Source: Candidatus Sulfotelmatobacter kueseliae
GTDB taxonomy: Bacteria; Acidobacteriota; Terriglobia; Terriglobales; Acidobacteriaceae
NCBI GenBank assembly: GCA_900290255.1
Contig: OMOD01000120.1
Span: 1-56,261 of the forward strand
Length of the DNA: 56,261 nt
Direction: 5' to 3'
Both the position numbers and the translations under genes were made by a program. Below, one piece after another: positions 36,787 through 46,893 of the stretch (the stretch's first letter is position 1; every line of letters starts with the position of its first letter). The notes beneath the pieces were generated by a model that was given only the letters and a program-made list of their open reading frames with translations, did no database searches and was not told the DNA's origin.

Positions 36787-37839
36787 CTACAGAGACGCCA
36801 TATCAATCACAAACCGGTAGCGCACGTCGCTCTTCAGAACGCGCTCATAGGCTTCATTGACTTTCTGGATCGGGATGACCTCAACGTCACAGGTGATGCC
36901 ATGCTTGCCGCAGAAATCCAGCATTTCCTGCGTCTCGCGGATGCCGCCGATCTGCGACCCCGCCAGACTGCGGCGCGCTCCGGTCAGGGCGAAAGCGCCG
37001 ATCGGAATGTTCTTCTCTGGCAGACCGACAACCACCATCGTGCCTCCGACTTTGAGCAGTGCCAGATATTCATTCCAGTCGATCTGCGCCGACACCGTGT
37101 TGATGATCAGGTCGAAGGATCCCTTCAGCCGGGAGAAGGTTTCGGGGTCAGAGGTCGCATAGAAATGATCGGCTCCCAGACGCTTGCCATCTGCTTGCTT
37201 TTTCAGAGAGTGGCTGAGGACGGTGACTTCCGCGCCAAGAGCGTGCGCCAGCTTGACGCCCATGTGGCCGAGTCCACCCAGTCCGATAATCGCTACCTTC
37301 TTGCCCGCGCCGGCCTGCCAGTGGCGCAGCGGGGAATAGAGCGTGATGCCGGCGCACAGCAGCGGGGCGCACGCATCCAGTGGCAGATGCTCGGGCATGC
37401 CAAGGACGTAATTCTCGTCCGCCACGATGCGGTCAGAATAACCGCCGTAGGTCGGCTGGCCTTCGTCGTCGCGGGCATTGTAGGTCCAGATCGTGCGCAC
37501 AGTGCAGTATTGTTCGAGGCCGCTTCGGCACTCCGCACACTTTCTACAGGAGTCGACAAAGCAACCCACGCCGACTTTATCGCCAACCTTGTATTTCGTG
37601 ACTTTGTTACCAACCGCGGTCACCACTCCGGCAATTTCGTGCCCTGGAACCATGGGGAAGATGGATTCCTCCAGGTAGTCGTTCCATTCGTTGCGGGCCT
37701 GATGAATATCGGTGTGGCAAATCCCGCAATACCTGATTTCTATGACCACATCGTGTGCCCGTGGCTCACGCCGCTCGAAGATGTACGGAACCAGCGCAGC
37801 TTTGGCGCTCAGGGCAGCGTATCCTCTGCTTTTGCTCAT
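36787..37839 (-). CDS. Zinc-dependent NAD(P) alcohol dehydrogenase (cinnamyl-alcohol dehydrogenase/YahK type)
   Basis: About 350 residues, medium-chain dehydrogenase family, oxidising alcohols or reducing aldehydes. The catalytic zinc ligands are in [16 protein letters not shown] and GHEIAGVV, and the structural zinc lobe is [15 protein letters not shown]. The Rossmann motif [20 protein letters not shown] and the residues SHSLKK after it suggest NADP preference. The ATG at 37839 is preferred; a TTG 12 bases earlier is possible. It is flanked by genes on the other strand and stands alone. Confidence 0.93.
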   Translation of the reverse strand: MSKSRGYAALSAKAALVPYIFERREPRAHDVVIEIRYCGICHTDIHQARNEWNDYLEESIFPMVPGHEIAGVVTAVGNKVTKYKVGDKVGVGCFVDSCRKCAECRSGLEQYCTVRTIWTYNARDDEGQPTYGGYSDRIVADENYVLGMPEHLPLDACAPLLCAGITLYSPLRHWQAGAGKKVAIIGLGGLGHMGVKLAHALGAEVTVLSHSLKKQADGKRLGADHFYATSDPETFSRLKGSFDLIINTVSAQIDWNEYLALLKVGGTMVVVGLPEKNIPIGAFALTGARRSLAGSQIGGIRETQEMLDFCGKHGITCDVEVIPIQKVNEAYERVLKSDVRYRFVIDMASL

Positions 37840-37991
37840 CGTTTTTTCCAAGGAGACCAGAATTAAACACTCCTACTATAGCTGAACATTTTCGCTAGGG
37901 AAGGCTGTCGTGGCTTCAAGTCGGGCATCGATTTCCCCAGCCCGCGCCAGATTGATATACTGCGCCCTCGGCCTGATTTCTTTCTCAACAG

Positions 37992-39890
37992 ATGTTTGGA
38001 GGAACATTGGTGCGCTCGTCAACTTCGCATATTGTCCTGTCCTTGCTGCTTGCCATCTCTACGGCTGCACAACAAGCCCCGCAACAACCGCTCAAGCCGC
38101 TGTTCAAGCTTCAGGAAGTCATGATTCCAATGCGTGACGGAGTTCGCCTGCAAACCGTAATCCTGACGCCTGCGGACCAACAGGAACCATTGCCGATTCT
38201 GTTTCGCCGCACGCCTTACGGCGTCCCTGACAAAGCGCCCGAACAAATACCTGCCGCCGCTAAAGAACTCGCGCAGGACGGTTATATCTTCGTCTTCCAG
38301 AACCTGCGCGGCCGATTCAAGTCTGAAGGTGTGTTCAACCTTTCTTCGTGGGTGGATCTGAATGATGCCAAGGCGACCAATGAGACCACCGATGCTTACG
38401 ACTCGATTGATTGGCTGGTGAAGAATGTGCCCGGCAATGACGGGAAAGTCGGGATGTACGGCGTCTCTTACGATGGACTGACGACGGCACTGACGCTGCT
38501 TCACCCGCATCCCGCACTGAAAGCGATCAGTGAGCAGGCTTCGCCAGTGGATCAGTGGATGAACGATGACGACCACCGCTATGGCGCTCTGCGCGAAAGC
38601 TACGATTTTGAGTACGCTGTGATGGAACAATCGGACAGGAACAAGAACACGCACTTCGATTTCGAAACTTACGACACTTACCAGTGGTATCTCGACCTGG
38701 GTCCGCTGTCGAACATAAATGCGAAGTATCTCCACAGCTCGATTCCCTACTGGAACTCAACCATCGACCATCCCGATTACGACGAGTTCTGGAAGAAGGA
38801 AGCCTGGGTGAACCAACTTCACGCCTCGACTGTGCCGAATCTCAATGTCGCCGGATTTTGGGATCAGGAAGATCCCTGGGGCCCGTGGCAGATTTTCCGT
38901 CATGCCGAAGAAAACGACCCTGAGCACACGAATTTCATCGTGGCTGGCCCGTGGTATCACGGCGAGTGGCAGAGCGATAAGGGTGACAGCATCGGCATCA
39001 TTCCTTTCGGCGGACACGAGACAGCGCGTGAGTTTCGCGAGAATATCGAGGCGCCATTTTTCCGCTATTACCTGCACGGGAAGGGTGAGAGGCCGGCGTG
39101 GCAGGCCAGCACGTTCCAGAGTGGATCGAACACCTGGCATACCTATGCCACCTGGCCTCCGAAGGAAGCCAAGCCGACGAAACTTTACTTGCACTCCGAC
39201 GGCACGCTTTCCTCCACCGCCCCAGATACGACCGCGAGAACTTACCGCGAATATGTTTCCGATCCCGCCAATCCCGTGCCTTATCGGCAGCGGCCTATCT
39301 CCCCTACGTATCCCGGAGGCGACTGGCGTACCTGGGAAGTGGCCGACCAGCGCTTTGTCGCGGACCGCCCCGATATCCTCTCGTTCGTCAGCCAACCACT
39401 GGACCGCGATCTGACCGTCACCGGGTCGCTGGCGGCACATCTGTTCGCTTCGACGTCCGGAACAGACGGCGATTTTGTTGTGAAATTGATGGATGTGTAT
39501 CCCGAGAACGCCCAGAAGAACGCGTGGCCTGCCGGAGAAGGGCCCAAGCCCGGTCAGTACGGTCAGTCGTTGAATGGGTACGAACTGCCGATTGCCATGG
39601 AAGTGCGGCGTGGCCGCTATCTCGTGAGCTATGAAAAGCCGCACGCGCTCACGCCGAATGCACCCGCTGAATGGACCATTCCGCTGCGTGATCACGATCA
39701 TGTGTTCCTGAAGGGCCACAGGATTATGGTGCAGGTTCAGTCGACGTGGTTTCCTGTGATTGACCGCAATCCGCAGAAGTTTGTGCCGAGCATCTACCGG
39801 GCAACTGCCTCGGACTTCGTTCCGGCGACCCAGCGCATCTACTGCTCGCCGGCGATGCCTTCCTATCTGGAATTGCCAGTTATGCCCTAA
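37992..39890 (+). CDS. CocE/NonD-type hydrolase (S15 peptidase family), exported
   Basis: A 632-residue serine hydrolase of the X-Pro dipeptidyl-peptidase/cocaine-esterase/glutaryl-acylase group. A signal peptide is visible (STSHIVLSLLLAISTAAQQ). The nucleophile is in MYGVSYDGLTTAL (GxSYxG). The N-terminal catalytic core starts with VMIPMRDGVRLQTVI and FRRTPYGVPD, and the C-terminal jelly-roll domain (about 430-630) contains VADQRFVADRPDILSFVS and VTGSLAAHLFAST. Conserved PWYHGEW supplies the usual histidine. The substrate, a peptide or an ester/amide, is not predictable. Convergent with the M1 aminopeptidase. Confidence 0.9.
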   Translation: MFGGTLVRSSTSHIVLSLLLAISTAAQQAPQQPLKPLFKLQEVMIPMRDGVRLQTVILTPADQQEPLPILFRRTPYGVPDKAPEQIPAAAKELAQDGYIFVFQNLRGRFKSEGVFNLSSWVDLNDAKATNETTDAYDSIDWLVKNVPGNDGKVGMYGVSYDGLTTALTLLHPHPALKAISEQASPVDQWMNDDDHRYGALRESYDFEYAVMEQSDRNKNTHFDFETYDTYQWYLDLGPLSNINAKYLHSSIPYWNSTIDHPDYDEFWKKEAWVNQLHASTVPNLNVAGFWDQEDPWGPWQIFRHAEENDPEHTNFIVAGPWYHGEWQSDKGDSIGIIPFGGHETAREFRENIEAPFFRYYLHGKGERPAWQASTFQSGSNTWHTYATWPPKEAKPTKLYLHSDGTLSSTAPDTTARTYREYVSDPANPVPYRQRPISPTYPGGDWRTWEVADQRFVADRPDILSFVSQPLDRDLTVTGSLAAHLFASTSGTDGDFVVKLMDVYPENAQKNAWPAGEGPKPGQYGQSLNGYELPIAMEVRRGRYLVSYEKPHALTPNAPAEWTIPLRDHDHVFLKGHRIMVQVQSTWFPVIDRNPQKFVPSIYRATASDFVPATQRIYCSPAMPSYLELPVMP

Positions 39891-39902
39891 GGCGGCACAA
39901 CC

Positions 39903-39941
39903 AATCACGGCCCAGGGGTGGGAGACTCCCGGGCCGTGATT
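39903..39941. terminator. Bidirectional hairpin between convergent genes
   Basis: AATCACGGCCC pairs perfectly with GGGCCGTGATT (11 bp), with an inner GGGAGACTCCC pairing. It lies in the 65-base gap between the S15 hydrolase and aminopeptidase stop codons. No T tract is present on either side. Confidence 0.6.
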
Positions 39942-39955
39942 CAACCTCGTCTTTC

Positions 39956-42577
39956 CTACTTGCCGCCAGCAGTTCCGTGTTGTCCCAGCCACGACGCCAA
40001 CTGCGATTGCTGCTGCGCCTTGAAATCTACGCAGTTGTTGATGCGTTCAATCGACTGTTTGTAGGTGCGCTCGAATGCCTCAACTTTGTGCGCCGTGAAG
40101 AACTCGGTCACCTGGTCACGCAGTTGCGCATCGCAGAAAACGCTGGTTGACCCAACCACCTCGGCACTCGCAAAAGGTCCGCCGACTTTTTCGATTTCCG
40201 TCCAGTGTTGGCGGATGAAGTCCCAAGCCAGCTTCTGGCCTGCCGGATTGGAGAGCACACCGGCGACCAACTGCAAGGCATCCTGCGAACGCACGTCAGG
40301 CGAAATGGCATAGTTCAGAGTGCGCTCGAGCAGCTTCGGATCGCTGAACTGTGACAGGGCGGAAAAGTAGATGTAGTACTCCTCCGGGGATTTCGGATTC
40401 TTCATGGCCGCGATTAGCTTGTCGTAGAACTCGCTGTTGCCCTCCAGAGCTGCCAACCGTAAGGCGCGGCCGGCCAAGTCCTGATCGACCGACGATGGGT
40501 CGGCCAGAGCTTGATCGGCGATTTTGTGAGCCTCGGCGAGCGCCTCTGGATCGCGGGCGTCATAGCCCAGCGCACCGAGCAGACGCGAGCGAAGGGTTTT
40601 TTGTTCGTCGCTCTCGCCCGCCTTCGCCTCCCATCCGACTTCCCTCATGGCTGCAGCCAGATATTGCCGTAGCCAGGCACGATAAGCATCGCGGTCGCTG
40701 TCGTCCGCGAGGCGCTGGCCGACATAGCCGAGCCCTCCCACAACCTCGTCGATCACGGCGCGGTTGCGGTCTGACTGCAGACCTTGTGCGAACGCGAGGT
40801 AATCGCCGACTGGCTCTCGCCCAACTCCTACCGAAGCCCAGATGTCGGCCTCGACTGCAAGCCGCTCAGCTGGAGTCAACCTTGACTCGGCATCGCTGGC
40901 CAGGCCTCGTACCGCATCCGGTTGGAAACCCTCGCGGAAGTACCCACTCGCGCCGGCATTGGCGAGAACCCACGTCGAGCAGCCGGGCAGCGTGAAAGTC
41001 GCTTCTCTTTTGGTCAGGAGTTCGCACTTCGGCGCACTATCGCCGGTTGCCGATCCCTTCAAGCAAATCGGAATCTGCCAGAGTTGGTCGTTCGTTTCTT
41101 CGAACTTCGACCGGTCGTAGTAATACCGTTTCTGCGCCAATGTGACCTTGGTGGATTTACCCGAGCATTGTGCCTTCACATCAACAATGGGTGCCCCCGC
41201 CTGCCGGACCCACGTGGGCATGATCTTGTCCACGGGCTGGCCGGAAGTTTTCGCCTGCGCGTCCCAGAAGTCTTCCGCCCTTGCGTTGGCGTACTGATGT
41301 TGCTTCAGATAGGCATTGACACCCGCGCGGAAAACTTCCTCGCCGAGGTAGGCTTCGATCATGCGCAGCACCGAAGCCGCTTTCCCGTAGGCAATTCCGT
41401 CGAACAATTCGACTATCTGGTCTGGAGTGTCTGCCGCCTGGTGGATGGGGCGCGTACTCGACAGAGAATCCACGCTGAGAGCGTCACCGGTCCCGGCCAC
41501 GTCGTCCAGGTTGACATTCCATTCCGGCTTCCACGCCTCCACAGGCTTGCTTTCCATCCAGGTGGCGAACCCTTCATTGAGCCAAATGTCGTCCCACCAC
41601 TTCATGGTGACGAGATCGCCAAACCACTGGTGTGCCATCTCGTGCGCAATCACGCTGGCGATGCCCTTCTTCAGGTCTACGGAACCGTGCTGCTCATCAA
41701 TTAGCAAAATCCCTTCCCGGAAGGTGATGCAGCCGGCATTCTCCATCGCACCGGCAGAGAAGTCCGGCAGTCCGACCAGGTCGAGCTTCCCGTAGGGATA
41801 CTTGATAGCGAAATACTTGTCGTAGTAGCGGAGAATATATTCCGCAGCCTCCACGGCGAACTTGCCCATGTCCTTCTTGCCGGGAGTCGCATAAACCCGA
41901 ATCGGAATGCCATCAGCTTCGCCTTCGATGTATTCGAAATTTCCTACGATCAGGGCGGCCAAATAGGACGACATTTTGGCCGTGGTCGCGAAACGCACAG
42001 TGTGTTTGTCACCGGGGCCGGGTGTGTCGGACACAACTTTCTGGTTCGAGATAGCCACCATGCCTTTGTCGGCAACGGCGGTGATGTCGAACGTCGCTTT
42101 GTAATCGGGCTCGTCAAACGAGGGGAAGGCGCGGCGGGCGTCGGTGGCTTCAAATTGCGTGGCCGCGTACTTGCGGCCCTGGTCGTCTTTTCCCAGGTAA
42201 AGACCGCGCATCTGGTCGTTGAGAATGCCTGAGTAAGTGATGTGCACCGTCGCCGGACCTTCGGTGAGGGGCTTGTCGACGGCCAACACGACCATTTCCT
42301 TCTCTTTCTCGGGGGTGACTCTGGCCTTCTGGTGTGCGCCGCCGTTGACGATACTGACTTCGTGCAGGGTTAGCTCAGCCGCGTTCAAAGTGATCTCCGA
42401 GGTTGGTTTCAACACGTGGATGGCAATGGTCTCGTCGCCCTCGAATGTGGCCTTTTCCAGATCGGGCGTGAAGGTGAGCTTGTAATTCTCCGGCCTTGCG
42501 ACCTCGGGTAAACGTTGTGCGACAGCCATCGAGCACGACAGCACTGCAAAGGTCAGCACTGCAAGGATTCTTTTCAT
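39956..42577 (-). CDS. M1 family aminopeptidase (PepN-like), exported
   Basis: An 873-residue zinc aminopeptidase. The N-terminus ILAVLTFAVLSCSMAVAQ is a signal peptide, so it acts in the periplasm. The exopeptidase motif GAMENAG and the zinc motif HEMAHQWFGD, with the distal Glu in WLNEGFATW, are all intact. The N-terminal beta domain (about 25-215), catalytic domain (about 215-450) and C-terminal ERAP1-like helical domain (about 540-860) give a full-length enzyme. It follows hutI on the same strand by about 120 bases, which suggests amino-acid scavenging, although an operon is not proven. Confidence 0.93.
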   Translation of the reverse strand: MKRILAVLTFAVLSCSMAVAQRLPEVARPENYKLTFTPDLEKATFEGDETIAIHVLKPTSEITLNAAELTLHEVSIVNGGAHQKARVTPEKEKEMVVLAVDKPLTEGPATVHITYSGILNDQMRGLYLGKDDQGRKYAATQFEATDARRAFPSFDEPDYKATFDITAVADKGMVAISNQKVVSDTPGPGDKHTVRFATTAKMSSYLAALIVGNFEYIEGEADGIPIRVYATPGKKDMGKFAVEAAEYILRYYDKYFAIKYPYGKLDLVGLPDFSAGAMENAGCITFREGILLIDEQHGSVDLKKGIASVIAHEMAHQWFGDLVTMKWWDDIWLNEGFATWMESKPVEAWKPEWNVNLDDVAGTGDALSVDSLSSTRPIHQAADTPDQIVELFDGIAYGKAASVLRMIEAYLGEEVFRAGVNAYLKQHQYANARAEDFWDAQAKTSGQPVDKIMPTWVRQAGAPIVDVKAQCSGKSTKVTLAQKRYYYDRSKFEETNDQLWQIPICLKGSATGDSAPKCELLTKREATFTLPGCSTWVLANAGASGYFREGFQPDAVRGLASDAESRLTPAERLAVEADIWASVGVGREPVGDYLAFAQGLQSDRNRAVIDEVVGGLGYVGQRLADDSDRDAYRAWLRQYLAAAMREVGWEAKAGESDEQKTLRSRLLGALGYDARDPEALAEAHKIADQALADPSSVDQDLAGRALRLAALEGNSEFYDKLIAAMKNPKSPEEYYIYFSALSQFSDPKLLERTLNYAISPDVRSQDALQLVAGVLSNPAGQKLAWDFIRQHWTEIEKVGGPFASAEVVGSTSVFCDAQLRDQVTEFFTAHKVEAFERTYKQSIERINNCVDFKAQQQSQLASWLGQHGTAGGK

Positions 42578-42700
42578 CGGTTTTCCTCAGAAGATTGAGT
42601 CGGCTTGCTTATCATGAATCGTTGTTATGTCTTGCTGGATCGCCACAATGCGGAGCGCACGCCTGTTCTCAGTTGCATACGGAAGGCAGAGCCGCAAAGT

Positions 42701-44002
42701 TCAATCGCGCACCCCAACTACCCCGTTCAGCACTGTCATGGAACAGTGGTTCGCCCCAAACCAGTATGGAATCTCGCGGTAGTCACTGACGGCAAATACG
42801 GCTAAGTCCGCGTCTTTTCCCGGCTCGACGCTGCCTTTTCGTTCCGCCATGCGCAGCGCCCATGCGCCATTGATGGTCGCCGCGGCAACGGCTTCTGCCG
42901 GCGCCATCTTCATGTGGGTGCAGGCCAGCGACATGGCCATTGGCATGCTGAGAGTCGGTGAAGTGCCGGGGTTGTAGTCCGTGGCCAACGCCACCGGGAC
43001 GCCAGCATCGATCAGGCGCCGGGCATTCGGATACTCCTTCAACCCCAAAAAATAATTCGCCCCCGGCACCAGCGTGGCTACCGTGTCGCGCTTGGCCAGT
43101 TGCGGGATGTCATCTTCGTTCACGTGGTCCATGTGGTCGAATGATGCCGGATGAAAGCGCAGAAACGGCCACAGGAGGGTTTCCGAAAGCTGGCCCATGT
43201 GAGCCCGAACATTCAAACCATGTTTTTCTGCGGCGGTGAATATCTGCTCAGTCTCCTCTGGATTGAAAGCGCCCTGGTCGCAGAAAACGTCGACGAACTG
43301 GGCGAGCTTGCGCCTTGCCGCCTGCGGAATCATCTCTTTACAGACGATCTCAACATACTTTTGTGAGCAGCCCTGAAATTCTCTCGGAACGGCATGCGCT
43401 CCAAGGAGGGTAGCCACGACCGTTCCGGGCCAGCCGGAAGCCGCCTCACGGATCGCCTCCAGCGACTTGAGCTCGGATTCGACCGTCAGCCCATAGCCCG
43501 ACTTCGCTTCAACGGTAGTGGTGCCATGCGCTGCCATATCCTGCAGCACGGCAAGAACTCTCGCGCTCAGCGCGCTCTTTGGGGCTTTGCGCACGGCCTC
43601 CAGGCTGGAGCGGATGCCTCCGCCAGCCTTGGCAATGTCGTCATAGGAGGCGCCTTCGATGCGTTTTTCAAAATCCACCAAGCGAGGGGCGACGAAAACA
43701 GGATGGGTGTGCGAATCCACAAAACCGGGCAGGACAACTTTGCCGGCGCAATCAATCTCGACAACCTTCTTGCAATGTTTCTTGAGCCAGGGATCGCGCA
43801 GGGCGTCTTTCGTCGTGCCGACGGAGACGATCTTGCCCCCGATGCAGAGGACGGCGCCATCTCGGATGATGCCGAGTTCCTTGAGGTCGGAAGCGCGCCG
43901 GGGACCCGACTTGTTGGAATCAAAGCGCAGCGTGAGAAGCTGGCCAATGTTGACGAGAAGCAGCGAGCGTTGCGACTGAGACTTGCGCCTTATAGTAGTC
44001 AC
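42701..44002 (-). CDS. hutI: Imidazolonepropionase
   Basis: A 433-residue amidohydrolase that opens the ring of imidazolone-5-propionate in histidine degradation. Metal ligands are in VDSHTHPVFV, and family segments include VEAKSGYGLTVESELK, NVRAHMGQL, LVPGANYFLG and VALATDYNPGTSP. It is about 20-30 residues longer than usual at the N-terminus (MTTIRRKSQSQRS), so the true start may be a little further in. It lies directly downstream of hutU; hutH and the last step (hutG/hutF) are not in the window. Confidence 0.95.
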   Translation of the reverse strand: MTTIRRKSQSQRSLLLVNIGQLLTLRFDSNKSGPRRASDLKELGIIRDGAVLCIGGKIVSVGTTKDALRDPWLKKHCKKVVEIDCAGKVVLPGFVDSHTHPVFVAPRLVDFEKRIEGASYDDIAKAGGGIRSSLEAVRKAPKSALSARVLAVLQDMAAHGTTTVEAKSGYGLTVESELKSLEAIREAASGWPGTVVATLLGAHAVPREFQGCSQKYVEIVCKEMIPQAARRKLAQFVDVFCDQGAFNPEETEQIFTAAEKHGLNVRAHMGQLSETLLWPFLRFHPASFDHMDHVNEDDIPQLAKRDTVATLVPGANYFLGLKEYPNARRLIDAGVPVALATDYNPGTSPTLSMPMAMSLACTHMKMAPAEAVAAATINGAWALRMAERKGSVEPGKDADLAVFAVSDYREIPYWFGANHCSMTVLNGVVGVRD

Positions 44003-44077
44003 GCCTGCCTTAGTCTAGCAGCACCGTGGTTCGCGAGGGCGGCATTTAGGCTCTCTCCGTGTCTCCGTGGTGAGGGT

Positions 44078-45754
44078 TCATGATTTGCTCATCGGAACGC
44101 AAACGCCCGCCTTCTTGGCAAACTGCTTCGCCTCTTCGTATCCCGCATCGGCGTGGCGAATAATCCCCATCCCCGGGTCCGTCGTCAGCACGCGCTCGAT
44201 GCGCTTGGCCATCATTTCAGTTCCGTCCGCGACCGTGACTTGCCCGGCATGCAGCGAGTAGCCGATGCCCACGCCACCGCCGTTGTGAATCGAGACCCAC
44301 GAGGCGCCGGCAGCCGTGTTGATGAGCGCGTTGAGCAGTGGCCAGTCAGCCACAGCATCCGATCCATCTTTCATGCTTTCGGTCTCGCGGAAAGGAGACG
44401 CGACCGAGCCGCAGTCAAGATGATCGCGGCCAATGACGATGGGCGCCTTGATTTTGCCCTTCTTCACCAGATCGTTCATCGCCAGGCCGAATTGTGCGCG
44501 CTCGCCGTATCCCAGCCAGCAGATGCGCGCCGGCAATCCCTGGAACTTGATGCGCTTGCGCGCCAGCTCGATCCAGCGGCGAAGAATGCGATTGTCGGGG
44601 AACAGCTCCAGAACCAGATCGTCGGTCACGTGAATATCTGACGGCTCGCCCGACAACGCAACCCAGCGGAACGGGCCGCGGCCCTCGCAAAACAACGGGC
44701 GAATGTACGCCGGGACGAAGCCGGGGAAGTCGTAGGCATTTTTCACGCCACGCTGGAAAGCGAAAGTGCGGATGTTGTTTCCGTAGTCAAACGTGACCGC
44801 ACCCATCTTCTGCAGGCGCAGCATACCCTCGACGTGGCGCGCGATGGCATCGAGCGACTTCTCCTGATAGGTTTTCGGATCACGCTGGCGCAGTTCCAGA
44901 GCTTCTTCAAGACTCATGCCATTCGGTACGTATCCGTTCAGCGGATCGTGGGCCGAAGTCTGGTCGGTCAGAATGTCGGGGACCACGCCGCGTTCGGCGA
45001 GTTCCGGGATGATATCCGCGCAATTGCCCACCAGCCCGACCGAGACATTTTCCTTCTTCCGCACCGCGTTCTTCAGAATGCGCAAGGCCTCGTCGAGCGT
45101 GGTGACCATGAAGTCGCAATAGCCGGTTTTCAGCCGCTTCTTGATGCGCTCGGGATCGACGTCAATGCCCAGAAATGCCGCGCCGGTCATGGTTGCGGCC
45201 AGGGGTTGGGCGCCGCCCATGCCGCCCATCCCGCCCGAGACAATCAGCTTGCCCGCGAGATCGCCGCCGAAATGCTTTTCGCCTGCGGCTGAGAAGGTCT
45301 CAAACGTTCCCTGGATGATGCCTTGCGAGCCGATATAGATCCACGAACCGGCAGTCATCTGGCCGTACATCATCAGGCCGGCGCGCTCCAGTTCGTTGAA
45401 CTTCTCCCAATTCGACCAATGACCGACAAGGTTAGAATTTGCGATCAGCACGCGGGGCGCGTGATCGTGGGTCTTGAACACGCCCACCGGCTTGCCCGAC
45501 TGCACCAGCAGAGTCTCGTCATTTTCCAGGTTCTTCAGGGTTGCGACGATGGCTCGGTACGCTTCCCAGCTGCGCGCGGCCCGGCCAGTTCCGCCGTAAA
45601 CGACGAGGTCTTTGGGCCGTTCGCCGACTTCTTCGTCGAGATTGTTCATGAGCATGCGCATGGCAGCTTCCTGCTGCCAACCTTTGCATGTGATCTCGGT
45701 ACCGCGCGGTGCGCGGATGGACGTGGGAGATTGGACTTCGGTCTCAACGGGCAT
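44078..45754 (-). CDS. hutU: Urocanate hydratase
   Basis: About 558 residues, the NAD-dependent enzyme converting urocanate to imidazolonepropionate. Conserved segments are [10 protein letters not shown], the NAD-binding [29 protein letters not shown] and the active-site region [14 protein letters not shown] followed by [17 protein letters not shown]. The frame is open to a TTG at 45790, but the ATG at 45754 gives the usual family length. No SD is clear at either. With hutI it forms a two-gene histidine catabolic unit. Confidence 0.95.
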   Translation of the reverse strand: MPVETEVQSPTSIRAPRGTEITCKGWQQEAAMRMLMNNLDEEVGERPKDLVVYGGTGRAARSWEAYRAIVATLKNLENDETLLVQSGKPVGVFKTHDHAPRVLIANSNLVGHWSNWEKFNELERAGLMMYGQMTAGSWIYIGSQGIIQGTFETFSAAGEKHFGGDLAGKLIVSGGMGGMGGAQPLAATMTGAAFLGIDVDPERIKKRLKTGYCDFMVTTLDEALRILKNAVRKKENVSVGLVGNCADIIPELAERGVVPDILTDQTSAHDPLNGYVPNGMSLEEALELRQRDPKTYQEKSLDAIARHVEGMLRLQKMGAVTFDYGNNIRTFAFQRGVKNAYDFPGFVPAYIRPLFCEGRGPFRWVALSGEPSDIHVTDDLVLELFPDNRILRRWIELARKRIKFQGLPARICWLGYGERAQFGLAMNDLVKKGKIKAPIVIGRDHLDCGSVASPFRETESMKDGSDAVADWPLLNALINTAAGASWVSIHNGGGVGIGYSLHAGQVTVADGTEMMAKRIERVLTTDPGMGIIRHADAGYEEAKQFAKKAGVCVPMSKS

Positions 45755-45850
45755 GGATAGATGATAATTACTCCGGCATCGTCGATACAAATCGCAGCGA
45801 TAGTAAAGGGGCAGATTTTCTGGGGAGATGTGACAAAAGGTGCGTTTTAA

Positions 45851-46330
45851 TCACCAGCTGCTGTAGGCCGTCCCGTCGCTGGCGGTTCCGTTGGACGCCG
45901 AGTGCACGTCGTTAATGCCGGGGTCCTGCTGGTCGACGGCCATCAATACGTCTTCCTGGACCACCTCCCAGTTGGCCTCCCGGGTCATGGGATCGAGCGG
46001 AATCTGCCGGAGATATCCGGCGGTCACAAGGTCGTCGAGAGACTGCGGGGCTTTCTGCTTGTCGAGCGTGTACTGCGAGATGACATTGCGCAGAGTGCTC
46101 AGGTTCGAGCGCAGCACCGATTCTCGCGCTTGCACGATGGACTGGTTGTACATCGGTACCGCTACCGCCAGCAGGATCATCATGATGCTGAGGACGATCA
46201 TCAGCTCGAGCAGAGTAAAGCCGCGCATCCGCCCCAGCTTCTGTGCTTGACCGCGTGAGCGCGCCGATGCCCAGGGCCTGAAGCCCCCCCCGAACCTGTC
46301 ACCGTCCGACTTGTGCACGCGCCGCAGCAT
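45851..46330 (-). CDS. Type II secretion/type IV pilus pseudopilin (GspG-like)
   Basis: A prepilin-like protein whose processing motif is RMRG-FTLLELMIVLSIMMILLAVAVP, with the conserved glutamate five residues after the cut site. The C-terminal part is LRNVISQYTLDKQKAPQSLDDLVTAGYLRQ, then IPLDPMT and a Ser/Thr-rich tail, the usual GspG layout. The start is uncertain: the ATG at 46330 abuts the upstream stop (TAAATG) but gives a 37-residue leader; the ATG at 46228 gives only three residues. A run of eight G on the coding strand lies between them. It is the last gene of the secretin operon. Confidence 0.85.
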   Translation of the reverse strand: MLRRVHKSDGDRFGGGFRPWASARSRGQAQKLGRMRGFTLLELMIVLSIMMILLAVAVPMYNQSIVQARESVLRSNLSTLRNVISQYTLDKQKAPQSLDDLVTAGYLRQIPLDPMTREANWEVVQEDVLMAVDQQDPGINDVHSASNGTASDGTAYSSW

Positions 46331-46843
46331 TTACCAGTCCTTGTATTTTGTCCCGTCGAGCGCAATGCCTTCCGATTTGGTGTAGACGTCGAACACGCTC
46401 TGCCCTCCCCAGGAATCGGATTCGGGATCGTCCTGCATGGAGCGCAAGCCCCATTCCTTGGTTTTGGTCATGGGGTCCATAGGAATCGCACGGAGAAAAC
46501 GGACCTTCTTGCCTTGAACGTCAACTCCCTTGACCAGAGTCTCGAGGTCGGGTGGATAGCCTTGGCTGTCCACCTTGATCTGAAATGCCTGGCGGTCGGC
46601 GGCGTCTTTATAGCGGTCGATGGCATCGCGCATCTCCCACAAAGCCTGCCGGAGCTCTCTCTCCTTCTCGCGCTGAATGGTGACGCGCGCCAGCGGCACC
46701 GCCAGCAGCGCAAGAATGGCCAGGATCATGGTCGTCACCACCAGCTCAATGAGTGTGAAACCACGCTCGCGCCTTGCGGCCAAGACCATCCCTTCGCGTC
46801 CTGTGCGAAGAGCGAACCAGCCGTGCTGGGACCTCGGCATCAT
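46331..46843 (-). CDS. Type II secretion pseudopilin (second, GspG/H-like)
   Basis: A pseudopilin of about 170 residues. The leader ends in AARRERG before FTLIELVVTTMILAILALLAVP, with Glu at +5. A charged helix follows (REKERELRQALWEMRDAIDRYKD), then GYPPDLETLVKGV and AIPMDPMT, close to the neighbouring pseudopilin in layout but with a shorter tail. The first ATG, 46843, is chosen; GTG 46861 is in frame upstream. It lies between the secretin and the other pseudopilin genes on one strand, with small gaps, so all three should be cotranscribed and form the pseudopilus and outer-membrane pore of one machine. Confidence 0.87.
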   Translation of the reverse strand: MMPRSQHGWFALRTGREGMVLAARRERGFTLIELVVTTMILAILALLAVPLARVTIQREKERELRQALWEMRDAIDRYKDAADRQAFQIKVDSQGYPPDLETLVKGVDVQGKKVRFLRAIPMDPMTKTKEWGLRSMQDDPESDSWGGQSVFDVYTKSEGIALDGTKYKDW

Positions 46844-46893
46844 CGTTTCTGTATGCTCCACTTGATCGAGAGCGGAGAAGGGTCTACTCCGCT

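Noticed and set aside
41183..41220. Another copy of the palindromic element (GGGTGCCCCC ... CCCACGTGGG)
   Set aside because: It is part of the aminopeptidase coding sequence (WVRQAGAPIVD), fits the protein family there and lacks the paired arms.
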